In this document: in pieces, positions 14,628 through 16,564 of the stretch | Layout of the letters: the number at the start of each line of letters is the position of its first letter | How positions within the stretch are numbered: position 1 is the first letter of the stretch | Program-made: the position numbers and the translations under genes | Assembly: GCA_034436035.1 (NCBI GenBank) | Contig: DAOTVW010000002.1 | Coordinates: 1-16,564, forward strand | Direction: 5' to 3' | Source of the DNA: UBA4823 sp034436035 | GTDB lineage: Bacteria > Chloroflexota > Anaerolineae > Anaerolineales > UBA4823 | Length of the DNA stretch: 16,564 bases | The notes under the pieces: model-generated | Database searches by the model: none | What the model was told of the DNA's origin: nothing | The model's input: only the letters and a program-made list of their open reading frames with translations

Positions 14628-16564
14628 ATGGACGAACACTCATTTTCTAAAACTGACATCACCACTGACCTTTGGAAGATTTATTACCTGCGCCTTGGTT
14701 GTGCTCTCAGCGCTATTCTGGCACTGCGGGTAGGATGGGTCCTGACCCATGAAGCATTTGAGCGCGGAGTTATCCAGACTTCGCTCCGCTATCAAGTAGC
14801 TATTTCCAGCGCCGGTGTATTTTTCCTTTTCTCTTTGATTCTTTTACTTGGTAGTTTTTGGAGGACAAAGGATCGTATTTGTGCGATTTTACAAACCATT
14901 GAACAATTTTTTTCTCGTTGGGGAAGAGTCAATGTATGGTTATTATGGCTATTAAGCTTAGTACTAGCCTTTACACTTATTGAATGGAGTGCAGGAATTC
15001 TGCAACCTTATTGGTTTCGTCTGAGCAGTTTGTTTTGGATAGCTATTTTAGGAATTCCGTTCGTGCAAGGAGCTTTTCGATTAAAGCATCCTGCTTATGC
15101 TTTCTTTATTTCCTTTCTCATCGGGTCGGTCTCTCTCCAGGTACTATCTCTTCTAACCAAAGTTTCAACTTATCCCTTTACCCTTGAATGGTCTGAAGCT
15201 AGCCGTTATTACTACGCCTCGCTCTTTCTAGGAGAACGAGTTTATGGTGTAAAAACCGCTTGGACAGTGTTACATCCCAGCCGTTACCTGTTACAAGCTT
15301 TTCCGTTTTTAATACCCAATTCGCCGCTATGGTTCCATCGTCTATGGCAGGTAGGATTGTGGATTGGAATCAGTAGTTTAACTGCCTATGCCTTTCTACG
15401 CCGTTATGGCAAAGTATTGTCTCCTGGTTTGCGCTGGATCGGGTTGGCTTGGTTGTTTTTATACATGTTGTTTGGTCCGGTTTATTACCATTTGCAATTG
15501 GTAATCCTTCCGCTCTTGCTCTGGTTTCAACCAAACGCCAAAACGAGGCTTGCAAAAGGAGTTTCTATTTTAGTCTTGATTCTAACCTCGTGTTGGGCGG
15601 GTTTAAGCCGCTTGAATTGGTATCCTGTACCGGCTCTGATTGCCTTCTTGCTTTATATTTTAGATACTCCTTATAGCAGAAATTTCTGGCGTTATTTTTG
15701 GCGACCGATTATATGGACAATTGCAGGGGTGGGAGTAGCCTTATGGACGCATTGGGTATATGTTCAACTTTCAGGGAATCCTCCGGCCTGGTTTGGTACA
15801 AGCCTGACCTCGCAATTGCTTTGGTATCGGTTATTCCCGAACTCGACTTATCCATTGGGAATTTTGCTGGCATCCTGGATTATGATCTTACCGATGAGTG
15901 TGCTCCTTGCCTATAGCTTTGCTAAGCATCGCACTGCTGTTCATCCTTGGCGTTGGCTGAGCTTGATGGGTATCTTAATTGGGCTTTACTTGGGGGGCTT
16001 GCTCGTCAGTATAAAAATCGGTGGCGGTAGCAATTTACATAATTTAGATGCATTTTGGACTGCTTTTATATTAGTTTTTGTTGCTCTGGTAACCCAGGAC
16101 TTGACTCTCGATACGCAACTTTCTGAAATTACCTCACATTCCTGGTGTTTAGAAATGTTCTTGAATGAGCAGTGGACAAGGGCAGCACTGCTTGGAACTC
16201 TGATCGTACCAAGCTTATTTCTCTTGTCCTCTTTAGAACCATTCTTCCACCCTGATTGGGCTGCTACCGAAAAAGCAATTCGCCGCTTGCAAGGTTTTAT
16301 CAAAGATATTCCTGCCGGTCAAGAGGTGCTGTTCATTTCAGAGCGCCAATTGTTAACCTTTGGATACCTGCGAGACGTTCCTTTAGTACCAGATTACGAA
16401 CGTGTTTTTTTAATGGAAATGGCAATGGCTAACAATCAAGCCTACCTCCAACAATTTTATCAAGATCTGCACGAACATCACTTTGCTCTCATTGTCAACG
16501 AACCTCTTTATACAACTACTAAAGGTAGTCCTGTGAGTTTCGGTGAAGAAAATGACGCCTGGGT
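14628..16564 (+). CDS. Large polytopic membrane protein, probable GT-C-type glycosyltransferase (3' end outside window)
   Basis: An uninterrupted frame of 645 codons runs from the ATG at 14628 off the right edge; TGAGG lies 5 bases before the start. About a dozen hydrophobic segments are visible (near 22-40, 58-76, 103-119, 134-148, 156-176, 239-257, 268-300, 311-326, 333-346, 360-377, 408-430, 444-462, 474-490, 518-535). An extracytoplasmic loop holds TLEWSEASRYYYASLF (185-200), an acidic motif before an aromatic stretch as in the first loop of GT-C enzymes. KIGGGSNLHNLDAF (463-476) resembles a motif seen in lipid-linked-sugar transferases of this shape. From about 540 a soluble alpha/beta part begins (EVLFISERQLLTFGYL). 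The close link to gmd supports transfer of a sugar to a surface glycan. The GT-C assignment is an inference from topology and motifs; the acceptor is unknown. Confidence 0.65.
   Translation, partial: MDEHSFSKTDITTDLWKIYYLRLGCALSAILALRVGWVLTHEAFERGVIQTSLRYQVAISSAGVFFLFSLILLLGSFWRTKDRICAILQTIEQFFSRWGRVNVWLLWLLSLVLAFTLIEWSAGILQPYWFRLSSLFWIAILGIPFVQGAFRLKHPAYAFFISFLIGSVSLQVLSLLTKVSTYPFTLEWSEASRYYYASLFLGERVYGVKTAWTVLHPSRYLLQAFPFLIPNSPLWFHRLWQVGLWIGISSLTAYAFLRRYGKVLSPGLRWIGLAWLFLYMLFGPVYYHLQLVILPLLLWFQPNAKTRLAKGVSILVLILTSCWAGLSRLNWYPVPALIAFLLYILDTPYSRNFWRYFWRPIIWTIAGVGVALWTHWVYVQLSGNPPAWFGTSLTSQLLWYRLFPNSTYPLGILLASWIMILPMSVLLAYSFAKHRTAVHPWRWLSLMGILIGLYLGGLLVSIKIGGGSNLHNLDAFWTAFILVFVALVTQDLTLDTQLSEITSHSWCLEMFLNEQWTRAALLGTLIVPSLFLLSSLEPFFHPDWAATEKAIRRLQGFIKDIPAGQEVLFISERQLLTFGYLRDVPLVPDYERVFLMEMAMANNQAYLQQFYQDLHEHHFALIVNEPLYTTTKGSPVSFGEENDAW

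Overview
The window looks like ordinary chromosome from an anaerobic, probably filamentous bacterium of the Chloroflexota, class Anaerolineae. This is an inference. It rests on the lipoprotein solute-binding protein with an Ala-Thr-Glu-Ala-Pro-rich linker, the stand-alone AmrS-type radical SAM enzyme, the PP2C-like and VWA/FHA membrane proteins, and the style of the Gmd and threonine synthase sequences. No rRNA, tRNA, CRISPR array, complete insertion sequence or phage gene was seen.

Bases 1-5097 form a plus-strand carbohydrate locus. It contains the end of a cupin protein, a lipoprotein sugar-binding protein, two ABC permeases, and an L-fucose/L-arabinose-isomerase-family protein whose start lies two bases beyond the stop of the second permease. 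A 12-bp hairpin lies between the binding protein and the first permease, where it could set unequal expression. No ABC ATPase gene is present, so a shared ATPase elsewhere is likely. The locus probably imports a sugar (a deoxy-sugar or pentose is plausible) and isomerises it.

Bases 5175-6227 (minus) encode threonine synthase. Bases 6228-6864 are a 637-base non-coding stretch with two copies of an approximately 80-bp palindromic dispersed-type repeat. Both copies lie inside a 288-bp segment bounded by 12-bp imperfect inverted repeats, which resembles a small MITE or REP cluster.

Bases 6865-9006 hold an AmrS-like radical SAM protein facing a FemAB/BioF2-type acyltransferase, with 3 bases between their stop codons. 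Bases 9143-13389 hold two large convergent genes whose stop codons overlap. One encodes a degenerate PP2C/SpoIIE-like domain fused to a membrane anchor and a beta-rich extracytoplasmic domain. The other encodes an extracytoplasmic VWA-like domain, a membrane segment and a cytoplasmic FHA domain. Together they suggest a phospho-signalling module spanning the membrane, and they are the most unusual part of the window.

Bases 13645-16564 (plus) start a cell-surface glycan operon: GDP-mannose 4,6-dehydratase followed 14 bases later by a large polytopic membrane protein, probably a GT-C-type glycosyltransferase, which runs off the right edge.
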